Origin: Nocardioides sp. S5
GTDB lineage: Bacteria; Actinomycetota; Actinomycetes; Propionibacteriales; Nocardioidaceae
Length of the DNA stretch: 64,000 bases
Assembly: GCF_017310035.1 (NCBI RefSeq)
Contig: NZ_CP022296.1
Location: 1,550,001 to 1,614,000 of the forward strand
Direction of reading: 5' to 3'
Part shown: positions 1 to 7,401 of the stretch, piece by piece
How positions within the stretch are numbered: the stretch's first letter is position 1
Layout of the letters: every line of letters begins with the position of its first letter
Position numbers and translations under genes: made by a program
Notes under the pieces: generated by a model
Told to the model about the DNA's origin: nothing
Seen by the model: only the letters and a program-made list of their open reading frames with translations
Database searches by the model: none

Positions 1-863
1 TCGTGTACGGCCTGGGCATCGGCGTGTGGGACGTGGCGATGAACGTCGAGGGCGCCGAGGTCGAGCGCGGCCTGCGCCGCACGATCATGCCGCGCTTCCA
101 CGCCGGCTTCAGCGGCGGCACCGTGGTGGGCGCGCTCCTGGGCGTGCTGCTCATCGAGCTCGGCGTGCCGGCGGTGGCGCACCTCGTCGGCATCGTGCTC
201 CTGTCCGTCGTCCTGGTGTGGCGCTCGTCGCCGGCCTTCCTGCCGGTGGTCGAGACGCCCGAGGAGCACCGGACCTCCGCGGCCCGTGCCTGGCTCGAGC
301 CGCGCACGCTCCTCATCGGCGTGATGGTGCTGGCGCTCGCGATGACCGAGGGCACCGCCAACGACTGGCTCGCGGTCGCCCTGGTCGACGGGCACGACGT
401 GTCGCACTCGGTGGGCGTCGGCGGCTTCGCCGTCTTCGTGCTGGCCATGACGGCCGGTCGCATTGCCGGCACCGGGCTCATCGACCGGTTCGGTCGGGTC
501 GCGGTGCTGTGGAGCACGATGGCGCTGGCCGGTGCGGGGGTGCTGCTCATCGTGCTGGCCGAGCAGCCCGCCCTGGTGGTGACCGGCATCGTGCTCTGGG
601 GCGTGGGTGCCTCGCTCGGCTTCCCGGTCGGCATGAGCGCCGCCGCCGACGACCCGCGCCACGCTGCCGCGCGCGTCAGCGTGGTGTCGACGATCGGCTA
701 CGCCGCGTTCCTCGCCGGCCCGCCCCTGCTGGGCTTCGTCGGCGACGAGGTCGGCACCCTCAAGGCGCTGCTGGTGGTGGCCGTCCTGCTGATGCCGGCG
801 GCGCTGGTGGTCCCCGCGGCGCGCGAGGGTCGCGACGACCGCGAGACCAGCCCGGTCGGCTAG
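1..863 (+). CDS. MFS transporter, C-terminal part (5' end outside window)
   Basis: Membrane transport protein of the major facilitator type. The reading frame is already open at the first base, so the true start lies upstream; about 286 residues are visible. They contain repeated hydrophobic helices (for example VLALAMTEGTANDWLAVALV and AGRIAGTGLIDRFGRVAV, the latter resembling the loop 8-9 G-R-x-x-D-R-x-G-R motif of MFS proteins) and end in a polar tail. The substrate cannot be told. The stop TAG shares a CTAG with the stop of the convergent adenosyltransferase gene. Family confident, specificity unknown. Confidence 0.8.
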   Translation, partial: VYGLGIGVWDVAMNVEGAEVERGLRRTIMPRFHAGFSGGTVVGALLGVLLIELGVPAVAHLVGIVLLSVVLVWRSSPAFLPVVETPEEHRTSAARAWLEPRTLLIGVMVLALAMTEGTANDWLAVALVDGHDVSHSVGVGGFAVFVLAMTAGRIAGTGLIDRFGRVAVLWSTMALAGAGVLLIVLAEQPALVVTGIVLWGVGASLGFPVGMSAAADDPRHAAARVSVVSTIGYAAFLAGPPLLGFVGDEVGTLKALLVVAVLLMPAALVVPAAREGRDDRETSPVG

Positions 864-1438
864 CTCGAGCGCTCCCCGCCCGGCACCCACAGCACGTCGC
901 CGTTCTCGCGGTTGGCGTGGCGGGCGAGGATGAACAGCAGGTCCGAGAGCCGGTTGAGGTAGGTGATCGACAGCGGGTTCATCGTCTCCTCGTGCTCGTC
1001 CCACGCCGCCCAGCCGGCCCGCTCCGCGCGGCGTACGACGGTGCGCGCCACGTGCAGGTGCGCTGCCGCGGTCGTGCCGCCGTTGAGGATGAAGGAGCGC
1101 AGCGCCGGCAGCGACTCGTTGTAGTGGTCGCACCACTGCTCGAGGCGGTCGACGTAGTCCTGCTCGATGCGCAGGGGCGGGTACTCCGGGTCGGGCACCA
1201 CGGGGGTGCAGAGGTCGGCGCCGACGTCGAAGAGGTCGTTCTGCACGTGGGTGAGCACCGCGACGACGTCCTCGTCGAGGCCCCCGTGCGCCAGCGCGAC
1301 GCCGATGTGGGCGTTGCCCTCGTCGACGCAGGCGTACGCCTCGAGGCGCAGGTCGGTCTTCGAGGTCTCGCTCATGTCGCCGAGCCGGGTGCGTCCGGCG
1401 TCGCCGGTGCGGGTGTAGATGCGCGTCAGGTTGACCAT
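860..1438 (-). CDS. PduO-type ATP:cob(I)alamin adenosyltransferase
   Basis: Transfers the adenosyl group of ATP to cob(I)alamin, making coenzyme B12 in the cytoplasm. The 192-residue product has the family's N-terminal signature (IYTRTGDAGRTRLGD, residues about 6-20, ATP-binding loop) and the C-terminal helix motif RRAERAGW...NPLSITYLNRLSDLLFILAR with the conserved R and N residues. The ATG at 1438 was chosen over upstream in-frame starts because it begins exactly at the conserved N-terminus and lies 7 nt after a TAGGCT hexamer, as in leaderless genes. Ethylmalonyl-CoA mutase, a B12 enzyme, is encoded 540 bp away, which suggests local cofactor supply (inference). Confidence 0.9.
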   Translation of the reverse strand: MVNLTRIYTRTGDAGRTRLGDMSETSKTDLRLEAYACVDEGNAHIGVALAHGGLDEDVVAVLTHVQNDLFDVGADLCTPVVPDPEYPPLRIEQDYVDRLEQWCDHYNESLPALRSFILNGGTTAAAHLHVARTVVRRAERAGWAAWDEHEETMNPLSITYLNRLSDLLFILARHANRENGDVLWVPGGERSS

Positions 1439-1445
1439 GTCCGGG

Positions 1446-1451
1446 AGCCTA
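1446..1451 (-). promoter_or_regulatory. -10 element for adenosyltransferase gene, leaderless type
   Basis: TAGGCT on the minus strand, 7 nt before the ATG. The spacing would place the transcription start at or next to the start codon. Confidence 0.45.
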
Positions 1452-1593
1452 CTGCCGCGCCCGCCAGGAGCGCGCCCGGCGGTGACTCGCCGAAAAAGGT
1501 GAAGCATGGACGCAACCGGGCGGGGTACAACTACGTCTGTAGGAGTGACACTGGTCACGCAGCGGCGTCGGGGGACGTCGAGAGGAGCACCCG

Positions 1594-1902
1594 ATGGAGA
1601 TCACCTGGGACGGGTCCACGCTGGTGCTGCACGGAGCCTTCGACGTCCGCAGCACCGGTGAGGTGCGCAACGCGATCTACGCCTGCCTCGAGTCCGGCGA
1701 CTACGACGTCGTCGTCGACATGAGCGACGTGACCACGATCGACGCCACCGCGCTCCGGCTCCTCGCCGTGGCCACCCGTCACGCCTGGCTCTCCGGGCAC
1801 CACCTGACGGTCCGCAACCCCGGACCGACCGTGCGGCGGATGGCCCACCTGACCCGGCTGGCGCATGCGATCGAGGTCGAGCGCGTCGCTGCCACGGCCT
1901 GA
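1594..1902 (+). CDS. STAS-domain protein (anti-anti-sigma factor-like)
   Basis: A 102-residue single STAS domain. Such proteins bind or release anti-sigma kinases of the SpoIIAB/RsbW type. Seen: beta-strand pattern ending in VVVDMSDVTTIDATALRLLA (residues about 39-58), which aligns with the SpoIIAA loop D-S-S-G; here the phosphoacceptor position reads D-A-T, so a threonine would replace the usual serine. The ATG is preceded by a GAGAGGAGC ribosome-binding site. No anti-sigma kinase lies nearby, so its partner is unknown. It could also be a stand-alone STAS protein with no sigma-factor role. Confidence 0.75.
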   Translation: MEITWDGSTLVLHGAFDVRSTGEVRNAIYACLESGDYDVVVDMSDVTTIDATALRLLAVATRHAWLSGHHLTVRNPGPTVRRMAHLTRLAHAIEVERVAATA

Positions 1903-1965
1903 GGCCGGGGCGGTCTGAGGCATCCGTCACACGCCCAACCGGTGACTGACGGGTAACCGGAGTCC

Positions 1966-1971
1966 TAACCT
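1966..1971 (+). promoter_or_regulatory. -10 element for ecm, leaderless type
   Basis: TAACCT followed by 6 nt and then the ATG at 1978. No ribosome-binding site precedes this ATG. Confidence 0.5.
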
Positions 1972-1977
1972 GACGCC

Positions 1978-3996
1978 ATGACCGAATCGGAGCGTCCGGC
2001 CAAAGACCGGCCCTGGGTGATGCGCACGTACGCCGGCCACTCCACCGCCGAGGCGTCCAACGCGCTCTACCGCACCAACCTGGCCAAGGGCCAGACCGGC
2101 CTCAGCGTGGCGTTCGACCTGCCCACGCAGACCGGCTACGACCCCGACAGCCCGCTGAGCCGCGGCGAGGTCGGCAAGGTCGGCGTACCGGTCCCGCACC
2201 TGGGCGAGATGCGCAAGCTCTTCGCCGGGATCCCGCTGACCGAGATGAACACCTCGATGACCATCAACGCGGTCGCGATGTGGATGCTCGCTCTCTACCA
2301 AGTGGTCGCCGAGGAGCAGGCTGGAGCCGTTCCGGGGGGCGACCTCTCGCCCGAGGAGGTCGCCGGGCAGCTCGCCGGCACGACCCAGAACGACATCATC
2401 AAGGAGTACCTCTCCCGCGGGACCTACGCGTTCCCGCCCGAGGCCTCGATGCGGCTCATCGCCGACATGATCGCCTACACGGTCCACCAGATCCCGAAGT
2501 GGAACCCGATCAACATCTGCAGCTACCACCTCCAGGAGGCCGGGGCGACGCCGACGCAGGAGCTCGCCTACGCGCTCAGCACGGCCATCGCCGTGCTCGA
2601 CGAGGTGAAGGCCGCCGGACAGGTGTCGGAGGAGGACTTCGAGAAGGTCGTCGGCCGCATCTCGTTCTTCGTCAACGCCGGCGTCCGGTTCGTGGAGGAG
2701 ACCTGCAAGATGCGGGCCTTCGCCCAGCTCTGGGACGAGATCACCCGCGACCGCTACGGCGTCCAGGACCCGAAGATGCGTCGCTTCCGCTACGGCGTGC
2801 AGGTCAACTCCCTCGGGCTCACCGAGGCGCAGCCGGAGAACAACGTCCAGCGCATCGTGCTGGAGATGCTCGGCGTGACGCTGTCCAAGAACGCCCGTGC
2901 CCGCGCGCTCCAGCTGCCCGCCTGGAACGAGGCGCTGGGACTGCCGCGCCCGTGGGACCAGCAATGGTCGCTGCGGCTGCAGCAGGTGCTCGCCTTCGAG
3001 TCCGACCTGCTCGAGTACGACGACATCTTCGACGGCTCGCACGTCATCGAGGCCAAGGTCGCCGAGCTGGTCGAGGGCGCGAGGGCCGAGATCGACCGGG
3101 TGCAGGAGATGGGTGGGGCGATCGCCGCCGTCGACTACATGAAGTCCGAGCTGGTGTCCTCCCACGCCGCGCGGCGTGCCCGCATCGAGTCCGGCGAGGA
3201 GATCATCGTCGGCGTCAACAAGTTCGAGTCGACCGAGCCGTCGCCGCTGACCGCGGACCTCGACGGCGCGATCATGGCGGCCGACCCCGAGGCGGAGCGG
3301 AGCGCGCTCGCGAGCGTCGAGGCGTGGAAGCAGCAGCGGGACGAGGCGGAGGTCACCGAGGCGCTGGAGGCGCTGGCCGAGGCCGCGAAGACCGACGCGA
3401 ACCTGATGGCCCCGACGCTGGTCGCGGCGCGCGCCGGCGCCACCACGGGGGAGTGGGCCGCCACCCTCCGTGAGGTCTTCGGCGAGTACCGCGGCCCGAC
3501 CGGGGTCTCCGGCGCCGTGGTGGCCGAGGCGGGGGCCGATCTGGTCGCGGTGCGCGAGCGGGTTCGGGCGACCGGCGAGGAGCTGGGTGGCCGGCTGCGC
3601 CTGCTCGTCGGCAAGCCGGGGCTCGACGGACACTCCAACGGCGCCGAGCAGGTCGCCGTACGCGCCCGCGACGCCGGGTTCGAGGTCATCTACCAGGGCA
3701 TCCGGCTCACGCCGCAACAGATCGTGGCCGCGGCCGTGGCCGAGGACGTGCACTGCATCGGGCTGTCGATCCTGTCCGGCTCGCACATGGAGCTGGTGCC
3801 CGACGTCCTCGACGGGCTCGCCGAGGCCGGCCTGGGCGACCTGCCGGTCATCGTCGGCGGGATCATCCCCGACGCCGACGGCCGGCGGCTGCGCGAGCTC
3901 GGGGTCGCGGCGGTCTACACGCCGAAGGACTACGGGCTGACCGAGATCATGGGCGGCATCGTCGACGTGATCCGCGCGGCCAACGGCTTGGACTGA
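1978..3996 (+). CDS. ecm: Ethylmalonyl-CoA mutase (MeaA family), AdoCbl-dependent
   Basis: Converts ethylmalonyl-CoA to methylsuccinyl-CoA in the ethylmalonyl-CoA pathway. The 672-residue chain has the N-terminal mutase barrel (DRPWVMRTYAGHSTAEASNA near residue 10, then GQTGLSVAFDLPTQTGYD) and a C-terminal B12-binding domain with the D550-x-H552-x-x-G555 cobalt-ligand motif. Length (about 670) and the wording of the N-terminus fit MeaA/Ecm better than methylmalonyl-CoA mutase, whose large subunit is about 730 residues. The barrel and B12 domains sit on one chain. The crotonyl-CoA carboxylase, epimerase and MeaB genes at 20-24 kb support the Ecm call. Methylmalonyl-CoA or isobutyryl-CoA mutase remain less likely alternatives. 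Confidence 0.88.
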   Translation: MTESERPAKDRPWVMRTYAGHSTAEASNALYRTNLAKGQTGLSVAFDLPTQTGYDPDSPLSRGEVGKVGVPVPHLGEMRKLFAGIPLTEMNTSMTINAVAMWMLALYQVVAEEQAGAVPGGDLSPEEVAGQLAGTTQNDIIKEYLSRGTYAFPPEASMRLIADMIAYTVHQIPKWNPINICSYHLQEAGATPTQELAYALSTAIAVLDEVKAAGQVSEEDFEKVVGRISFFVNAGVRFVEETCKMRAFAQLWDEITRDRYGVQDPKMRRFRYGVQVNSLGLTEAQPENNVQRIVLEMLGVTLSKNARARALQLPAWNEALGLPRPWDQQWSLRLQQVLAFESDLLEYDDIFDGSHVIEAKVAELVEGARAEIDRVQEMGGAIAAVDYMKSELVSSHAARRARIESGEEIIVGVNKFESTEPSPLTADLDGAIMAADPEAERSALASVEAWKQQRDEAEVTEALEALAEAAKTDANLMAPTLVAARAGATTGEWAATLREVFGEYRGPTGVSGAVVAEAGADLVAVRERVRATGEELGGRLRLLVGKPGLDGHSNGAEQVAVRARDAGFEVIYQGIRLTPQQIVAAAVAEDVHCIGLSILSGSHMELVPDVLDGLAEAGLGDLPVIVGGIIPDADGRRLRELGVAAVYTPKDYGLTEIMGGIVDVIRAANGLD

Positions 3997-4012
3997 GGTT
4001 AGGCTGCCCTAA
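3994..4012. promoter_or_regulatory. IdeR/DtxR-type iron box
   Basis: TGAGGTTAGGCTGCCCTAA matches the known IdeR/DtxR consensus TTAGGTTAGGCTAACCTAA at 16 of 19 positions by eye. It overlaps the ecm stop codon and covers the -35 region of the promoter of the following small gene, a position that favours repression by iron-loaded IdeR. In mycobacteria IdeR can also activate ferritin genes, so the sign of control is open. Confidence 0.7.
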
Positions 4013-4021
4013 GGATTCTGC

Positions 4022-4027
4022 TATCGT
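4022..4027 (+). promoter_or_regulatory. -10 element for the iron-box operon, leaderless type
   Basis: TATCGT with 6 nt to the GTG at 4034. TTAGGC, 17 nt upstream, could serve as a weak -35 inside the iron box. Confidence 0.5.
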
Positions 4028-4033
4028 CGCGGC

Positions 4034-4264
4034 GTGGGCAAGAAGAGCAAGGGTGGTACCAATAAGTCCGGCGCGTCGACCGGCAAGGTCGCCAAGCTGC
4101 CCAAGAAGAAGTGCTGCGTCTCCCGCACCAAGTGCGGTCGATGCCCCCTGAGGATGCTCAAGGACGGCACGCTGCCCGAGGGCTACACGGTCCACAAGCG
4201 CAAGCTCGTGAAGACCAAGAAGCTCCAGCAGGACAAGGACAAGAAGAAGACCCTCGCGGCCTGA
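4034..4264 (+). CDS. Lys/Cys-rich small protein, function unknown, iron-box controlled
   Basis: A 76-residue, very basic protein. It has a lysine-rich N-terminus, a central cysteine cluster (KKKCCVSRTKCGRCPLRML, about residues 24-42, pattern CC-x5-C-x2-CP) and a lysine-rich tail. The cluster could bind zinc, iron or another metal. I do not recognise a named family. The GTG at 4034 was chosen because it sits 6 nt after a TATCGT element and begins the lysine-rich frame. The gene is first in a likely operon with ferritin (25 bp gap) behind an IdeR-type box, so a role in iron handling or nucleic-acid binding under iron stress is an inference only. Confidence 0.7.
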   Translation: MGKKSKGGTNKSGASTGKVAKLPKKKCCVSRTKCGRCPLRMLKDGTLPEGYTVHKRKLVKTKKLQQDKDKKKTLAA

Positions 4265-4289
4265 GGGCCCCACCGACCAGGAGGCCGCC

Positions 4290-4811
4290 GTGCCCGCCCC
4301 CCGCTTCGTCGAGCAGCTGAACGCCCAGATCGGCAACGAGCTGTCCGCGCACAACCAGTACCTCGCGTGCGCGATCTACTACGACGCGCTGACCATGCCC
4401 CGCATGGCGGCCTTCTTCTACGACCAGGCGCTCGAGGAGCGCAGCCACGCGATGATGATGGTCCAGTACCTCCTCGACACCGACGCCGAGGTCACCATCC
4501 CGGCCGTCGCCGCCCCCACCTCGCTCTTCGCCGACCTCGTCGCGCCCGTCGAGCTGGCGCTGGCGCAGGAGCGGACGGTCACCGACCAGATCAACGGCCT
4601 GCTGCGCATCGCGCGGGAGGAGAGCGACTTCGCCTCCGAGCAGTTCATGCAGTGGTTCATCAAGGAGCAGGTCGAGGAGGTCGCGACCATGAGCGACCTG
4701 CTCGCAGTGGTGAGGCGCAACCACGACGACATCGAGGAGTACGTCGCCCGCGAGCACGGCGCAGAGGGTGAGGACGCGACCGCTCCGCGCCAGGCCGGCG
4801 CCTCGGGCTGA
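4290..4811 (+). CDS. Ferritin (non-haem, FtnA-like)
   Basis: Iron-storage protein that oxidises Fe(II) and holds Fe(III) in a 24-subunit cage in the cytoplasm. The 173-residue product has the four-helix ferroxidase ligands: the Glu in IGNELSAHNQYL (near residue 17), E-x-x-H in EERSHAMMMVQYL (near 50), and Glu residues in EESDFASEQFMQWFIKEQVEE (near 110-130). The GTG start has an AGGAGG site about 9 nt upstream. It follows the Lys/Cys-rich gene after 25 bp and both lie downstream of the iron box, so iron-dependent control is likely. A slightly longer acidic C-terminal tail is of unknown use. Confidence 0.92.
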   Translation: MPAPRFVEQLNAQIGNELSAHNQYLACAIYYDALTMPRMAAFFYDQALEERSHAMMMVQYLLDTDAEVTIPAVAAPTSLFADLVAPVELALAQERTVTDQINGLLRIAREESDFASEQFMQWFIKEQVEEVATMSDLLAVVRRNHDDIEEYVAREHGAEGEDATAPRQAGASG

Positions 4812-4823
4812 CACACTGGCCCC

Positions 4824-5729
4824 ATGGGGCGTGTGATCGTCGTCGGGGCCGGTGTCGTCGGGCTGACCTGCGCGGTGCGACTGCTGGAGGCCGGCCATCG
4901 TGTCGACATCGTGGCGCGCGACCTGCCGCTGGAGACGACGTCCGTGGTGGCCGCCGCGCTCTGGTACCCCTACCGCGCGCTGCCGCAGGACCGGGTCACC
5001 GCCTGGGCCGCGACGTCGTACGCGGTGTTCGCCGACCTGGCTCGCGACGAGCGCACGGGCGTGCGGATGCTCACCGGGACCGAGGTGCTGCGCACCCCGC
5101 AGCCCGACCCGTGGTGGCGCGCGGCCGTGCCGTCGCTGGACCGCGAGACCGCCTTGCCTCCCGGCTACACCGACGGCTGGACCTTCGTGAGCCCGGTCGT
5201 GGACATGCCGGTCCACCTCCGCTGGCTCAAGGCCCGCGTCGAGGAGCTCGGCGGCACGCTGACGCGGATGAACCTGTCCGCGCTGCCCGCCGACGGCACG
5301 CTCGTGGTCGACGCGACCGGATTGGGCGCACGGCACTTCGGTGCCGATCCTTCCGTGACGCCCGTGCGGGGGCAGGTGGTCGTCCTCGAGCAGGTCGGCC
5401 TCGAGCGGTGGACGCTCGACGCGGACGGACCGACCTACGTGGTCCCGCGTTCGCGCGAGATCGTCGTCGGCGGCACGGCAGAGGAGGGGGAGTGGAGCCG
5501 CACCCCGGACCCCGCGACGGCCGAGGCGGTCCTGCGCCGCGCGACCGCGCTCGTGCCGGAGCTGGAGGGCGCGCGGGTCCTGCGGCACAAGGTCGGGCTG
5601 CGTCCCGTCCGCCCCACGGTCCGGCTCGAGCGGGTCGGCGACGTGATCCACACCTACGGCCACGGGGGCGCGGGCGTGACGCTGTCGTGGGGCTGCGCCG
5701 CCGACGTGGTGGGGTTGGCCGGTGAGTGA
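4824..5729 (+). CDS. D-amino-acid oxidase-like FAD oxidoreductase
   Basis: Flavoenzyme expected to oxidise D-amino acids to 2-oxo acids with release of ammonia and hydrogen peroxide. Seen: N-terminal Rossmann motif VIVVGAGVVGLTCAVRLLEAGH (G-x-G-x-x-G), the TSVVAAALWYPYRALP segment typical of DAAO, and C-terminal YGHGGAGVTLSWGCA, which contacts the FAD. Length 301 residues is normal for a bacterial DAAO. It lies 12 bp after ferritin and overlaps the next gene by 8 bp. Substrate preference cannot be read; D-aspartate oxidase is an alternative. Confidence 0.85.
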   Translation: MGRVIVVGAGVVGLTCAVRLLEAGHRVDIVARDLPLETTSVVAAALWYPYRALPQDRVTAWAATSYAVFADLARDERTGVRMLTGTEVLRTPQPDPWWRAAVPSLDRETALPPGYTDGWTFVSPVVDMPVHLRWLKARVEELGGTLTRMNLSALPADGTLVVDATGLGARHFGADPSVTPVRGQVVVLEQVGLERWTLDADGPTYVVPRSREIVVGGTAEEGEWSRTPDPATAEAVLRRATALVPELEGARVLRHKVGLRPVRPTVRLERVGDVIHTYGHGGAGVTLSWGCAADVVGLAGE

Positions 5730-6333
5730 CCTCCAGTGCGCCGCCCGGGTGTTCGTGGCCCGGCACGGCGAGGCCGTCTACGAGAGCGAGCTGCTGAGCG
5801 ATGCCGGGGGCTGGCTGAGCCCGCTGGGGCGCGAGCAGGCGCGGGCGCTCGCCGAGCGGCTGGCGCCCGAACGCATATCCCGCGTGTGGACCAGCGACAT
5901 GGCCCGCGCCGTGCAGACCGGCGAGATCGTGGCGGCCGCGCTCGGTGCCCACGTCGTCGTACGCACGGGGCTGCGCGAGTTCGGCGTCGGCCACGCCGCC
6001 GGCACGACCGGTGACCCCGACCCCTTCGCGGAGACCTTCGCGGCCTGGCTCGACGGGGACCTCACCGCGCGGATCCCCGGTGGGGAGAGCGGCGAGGACG
6101 TGGTCCAGCGCTACACCGCGGTGCTGGAGGAGATCGCCGACGCGCACCGCGGGGAGTCGGTGCTGGTCGTCAGCCACGGGGGCGTGATGTGCATGGCCCT
6201 GTCCGCCCTGGCGCGCAACCTCGCGCTGAGCCACTCGCGCGACGTGCCGATGCCGAACTGCGGGGTCGTCGCCCTCGAGGGCGATGCGGACGGCTGGGTG
6301 GCCCGGTCGTGGGCCGACCAGCCCCTCAGCTGA
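5722..6333 (+). CDS. Histidine phosphatase family protein
   Basis: Phosphatase of the phosphoglycerate-mutase-like clan. The catalytic R-H-G occurs in VARHGEAVYE near residue 13, the second histidine in VLVVSHGGVMCM near residue 150, and EF/GESGEDVVQRY match the branch that includes Pho15/CobC-like small-molecule phosphatases. 203 residues. The GTG start overlaps the end of the oxidase gene by 8 bp, suggesting coupled translation. The substrate is unknown. Its stop overlaps the stop of the convergent DUF952 gene. Confidence 0.8.
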   Translation: MSDLQCAARVFVARHGEAVYESELLSDAGGWLSPLGREQARALAERLAPERISRVWTSDMARAVQTGEIVAAALGAHVVVRTGLREFGVGHAAGTTGDPDPFAETFAAWLDGDLTARIPGGESGEDVVQRYTAVLEEIADAHRGESVLVVSHGGVMCMALSALARNLALSHSRDVPMPNCGVVALEGDADGWVARSWADQPLS

Positions 6334-6775
6334 GCGCCGCCACCAGCACGACCACGGCCACGAGTGCCATCACGACCAGCGCGACGCCCATCCGCGAGGC
6401 CATCCCCTTGATCCACAGCGACATCAGCGTCTCGGTGCCTCCGCGGCGGTCGAGGGGAGCCACGTCGACGACCGCACTGCGGTTGATCGGGCCGTAGACG
6501 TGGGGGTAGGTGTCGTCGCCGACCGCCTCGACGCGGACCTCCGCGCCGGTGAGACGCGCCGGGTCGATGGTCAGCAGGACCAGGTGCTCGCCGAGGCCGC
6601 GGTAGTAGCGGTCGAAGACGCCCTGCACCTGCTCGCGCCTCGAGGCGTGGATGAAGCCCTCCTCCTCCAGGGTGCGGCCCACGGTGGAGGTGGAGTAGGT
6701 GCCCGTCTCCAGGGTGCGGCGCCAGTCCGCGTCGGTGGCGATGTGGAAGATGCGGTCAGGCAGGATCTCGGGCAC
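6326..6775 (-). CDS. DUF952 family protein with C-terminal membrane helix
   Basis: 149 residues. The first about 110 match the DUF952 pattern (RIFHIATDADWRRTLETGTY, EEEGFIHAS, HVYGPINRSAVVDVAPL), a small domain of unknown enzymatic role related to ADP-ribosyl-like folds. The last 30 residues (SRMGVALVVMALVAVVVLVAA) form one hydrophobic helix, which DUF952 proteins usually lack, so the protein may be membrane tethered. The GTG at 6775 was chosen because the domain starts within 8 residues of it and a TACCCT hexamer lies 6 nt upstream. It is divergent from the exonuclease gene with a 17-bp gap. Confidence 0.75.
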   Translation of the reverse strand: MPEILPDRIFHIATDADWRRTLETGTYSTSTVGRTLEEEGFIHASRREQVQGVFDRYYRGLGEHLVLLTIDPARLTGAEVRVEAVGDDTYPHVYGPINRSAVVDVAPLDRRGGTETLMSLWIKGMASRMGVALVVMALVAVVVLVAALS

Positions 6776-6781
6776 CGTGCG

Positions 6782-6787
6782 AGGGTA
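6782..6787 (-). promoter_or_regulatory. -10 element for DUF952 gene, leaderless type
   Basis: TACCCT on the minus strand with 6 nt to the GTG. The divergent exonuclease gene may use GAGGGT (6781-6786) with 6 nt to its ATG, so the two -10 elements would occupy nearly the same bases. Confidence 0.45.
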
Positions 6788-6792
6788 ACGGC

Positions 6793-7401
6793 ATGGCAGC
6801 CTCCCGGGACGCAGGTCGCATCTACGTCGTGACGGACATCGAGGTCGACGGGTTCGTCCCCGGCGCCCACTCGATGCTCGCCCTGGCCTCGGTCGCGGTG
6901 ACCGCGTCCGGCGAGCAGGTGGGCGAGTTCGAGGCCGTGCTCGAGCGGCTCCCGGGCGCCCAGCCCCACCCCCACACCTGGGCGTGGTGGCTCTCGCAGC
7001 CGCCCGAGGTGCTGGCCGCTGCCACGGAGGGGGCACGCCCGGTGCCGGAGGTGATGGCCGACTTCGTGTCGTGGGTGCAGGGACTGGGCGAGGAGCGCGA
7101 GTTCGTCGCCTCGCCGCTCGGCTTCGACGGGACGTACGTCGACTCCTACCTGCGGCGGTTCACGGCGTACGGGCTGGCGCAGGGGCCCGACGAGACCGAC
7201 CGCCTCTTCCACGGCGCCGGCCTGTGCCTCAAGAGCCTCGCCTGCGGGGTCACCGGCGGCGATCCCGCCACCTTCTCCGTGCACGACCTGCCCAGCGAGT
7301 GGTTCGGCGAGGTCGAGCACACCCACCGCGCGATCGACGACGCGCGGGGCTACGCCCACCTGCTCGTCGAGGTGCTGCGGCGAGGCCGCGCGACCGGCTA
7401 G
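6793..7401 (+). CDS. DnaQ-like (DEDDh) 3'-5' exonuclease family protein
   Basis: Predicted nuclease with an RNase H-like fold acting on DNA or RNA 3' ends. Seen: Exo I motif VVTDIEVDG (D and E, residues about 11-19), an aspartate in [11 protein letters not shown] (near residue 113), and Exo [16 protein letters not shown] (H and D near 180). 202 residues, a single domain without a polymerase or helicase. It shares its stop CTAG with nucS, transcribed towards it. Substrate not known; a role with NucS in repair is not demonstrated by the position. Confidence 0.78.
   Translation: MAASRDAGRIYVVTDIEVDGFVPGAHSMLALASVAVTASGEQVGEFEAVLERLPGAQPHPHTWAWWLSQPPEVLAAATEGARPVPEVMADFVSWVQGLGEEREFVASPLGFDGTYVDSYLRRFTAYGLAQGPDETDRLFHGAGLCLKSLACGVTGGDPATFSVHDLPSEWFGEVEHTHRAIDDARGYAHLLVEVLRRGRATG

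Noticed and set aside
1594-1902. STAS gene as part of a sigma-factor partner-switch operon
   Set aside because: Neighbours are an adenosyltransferase and ecm; no anti-sigma kinase, phosphatase or sigma factor is adjacent.
1927-3786. Long open frame opposite ecm
   Set aside because: It is the mirror of a strongly biased GC-rich gene; its product is a His/Asp/Leu/Arg-rich string with no domain, while the forward frame is a clear mutase.
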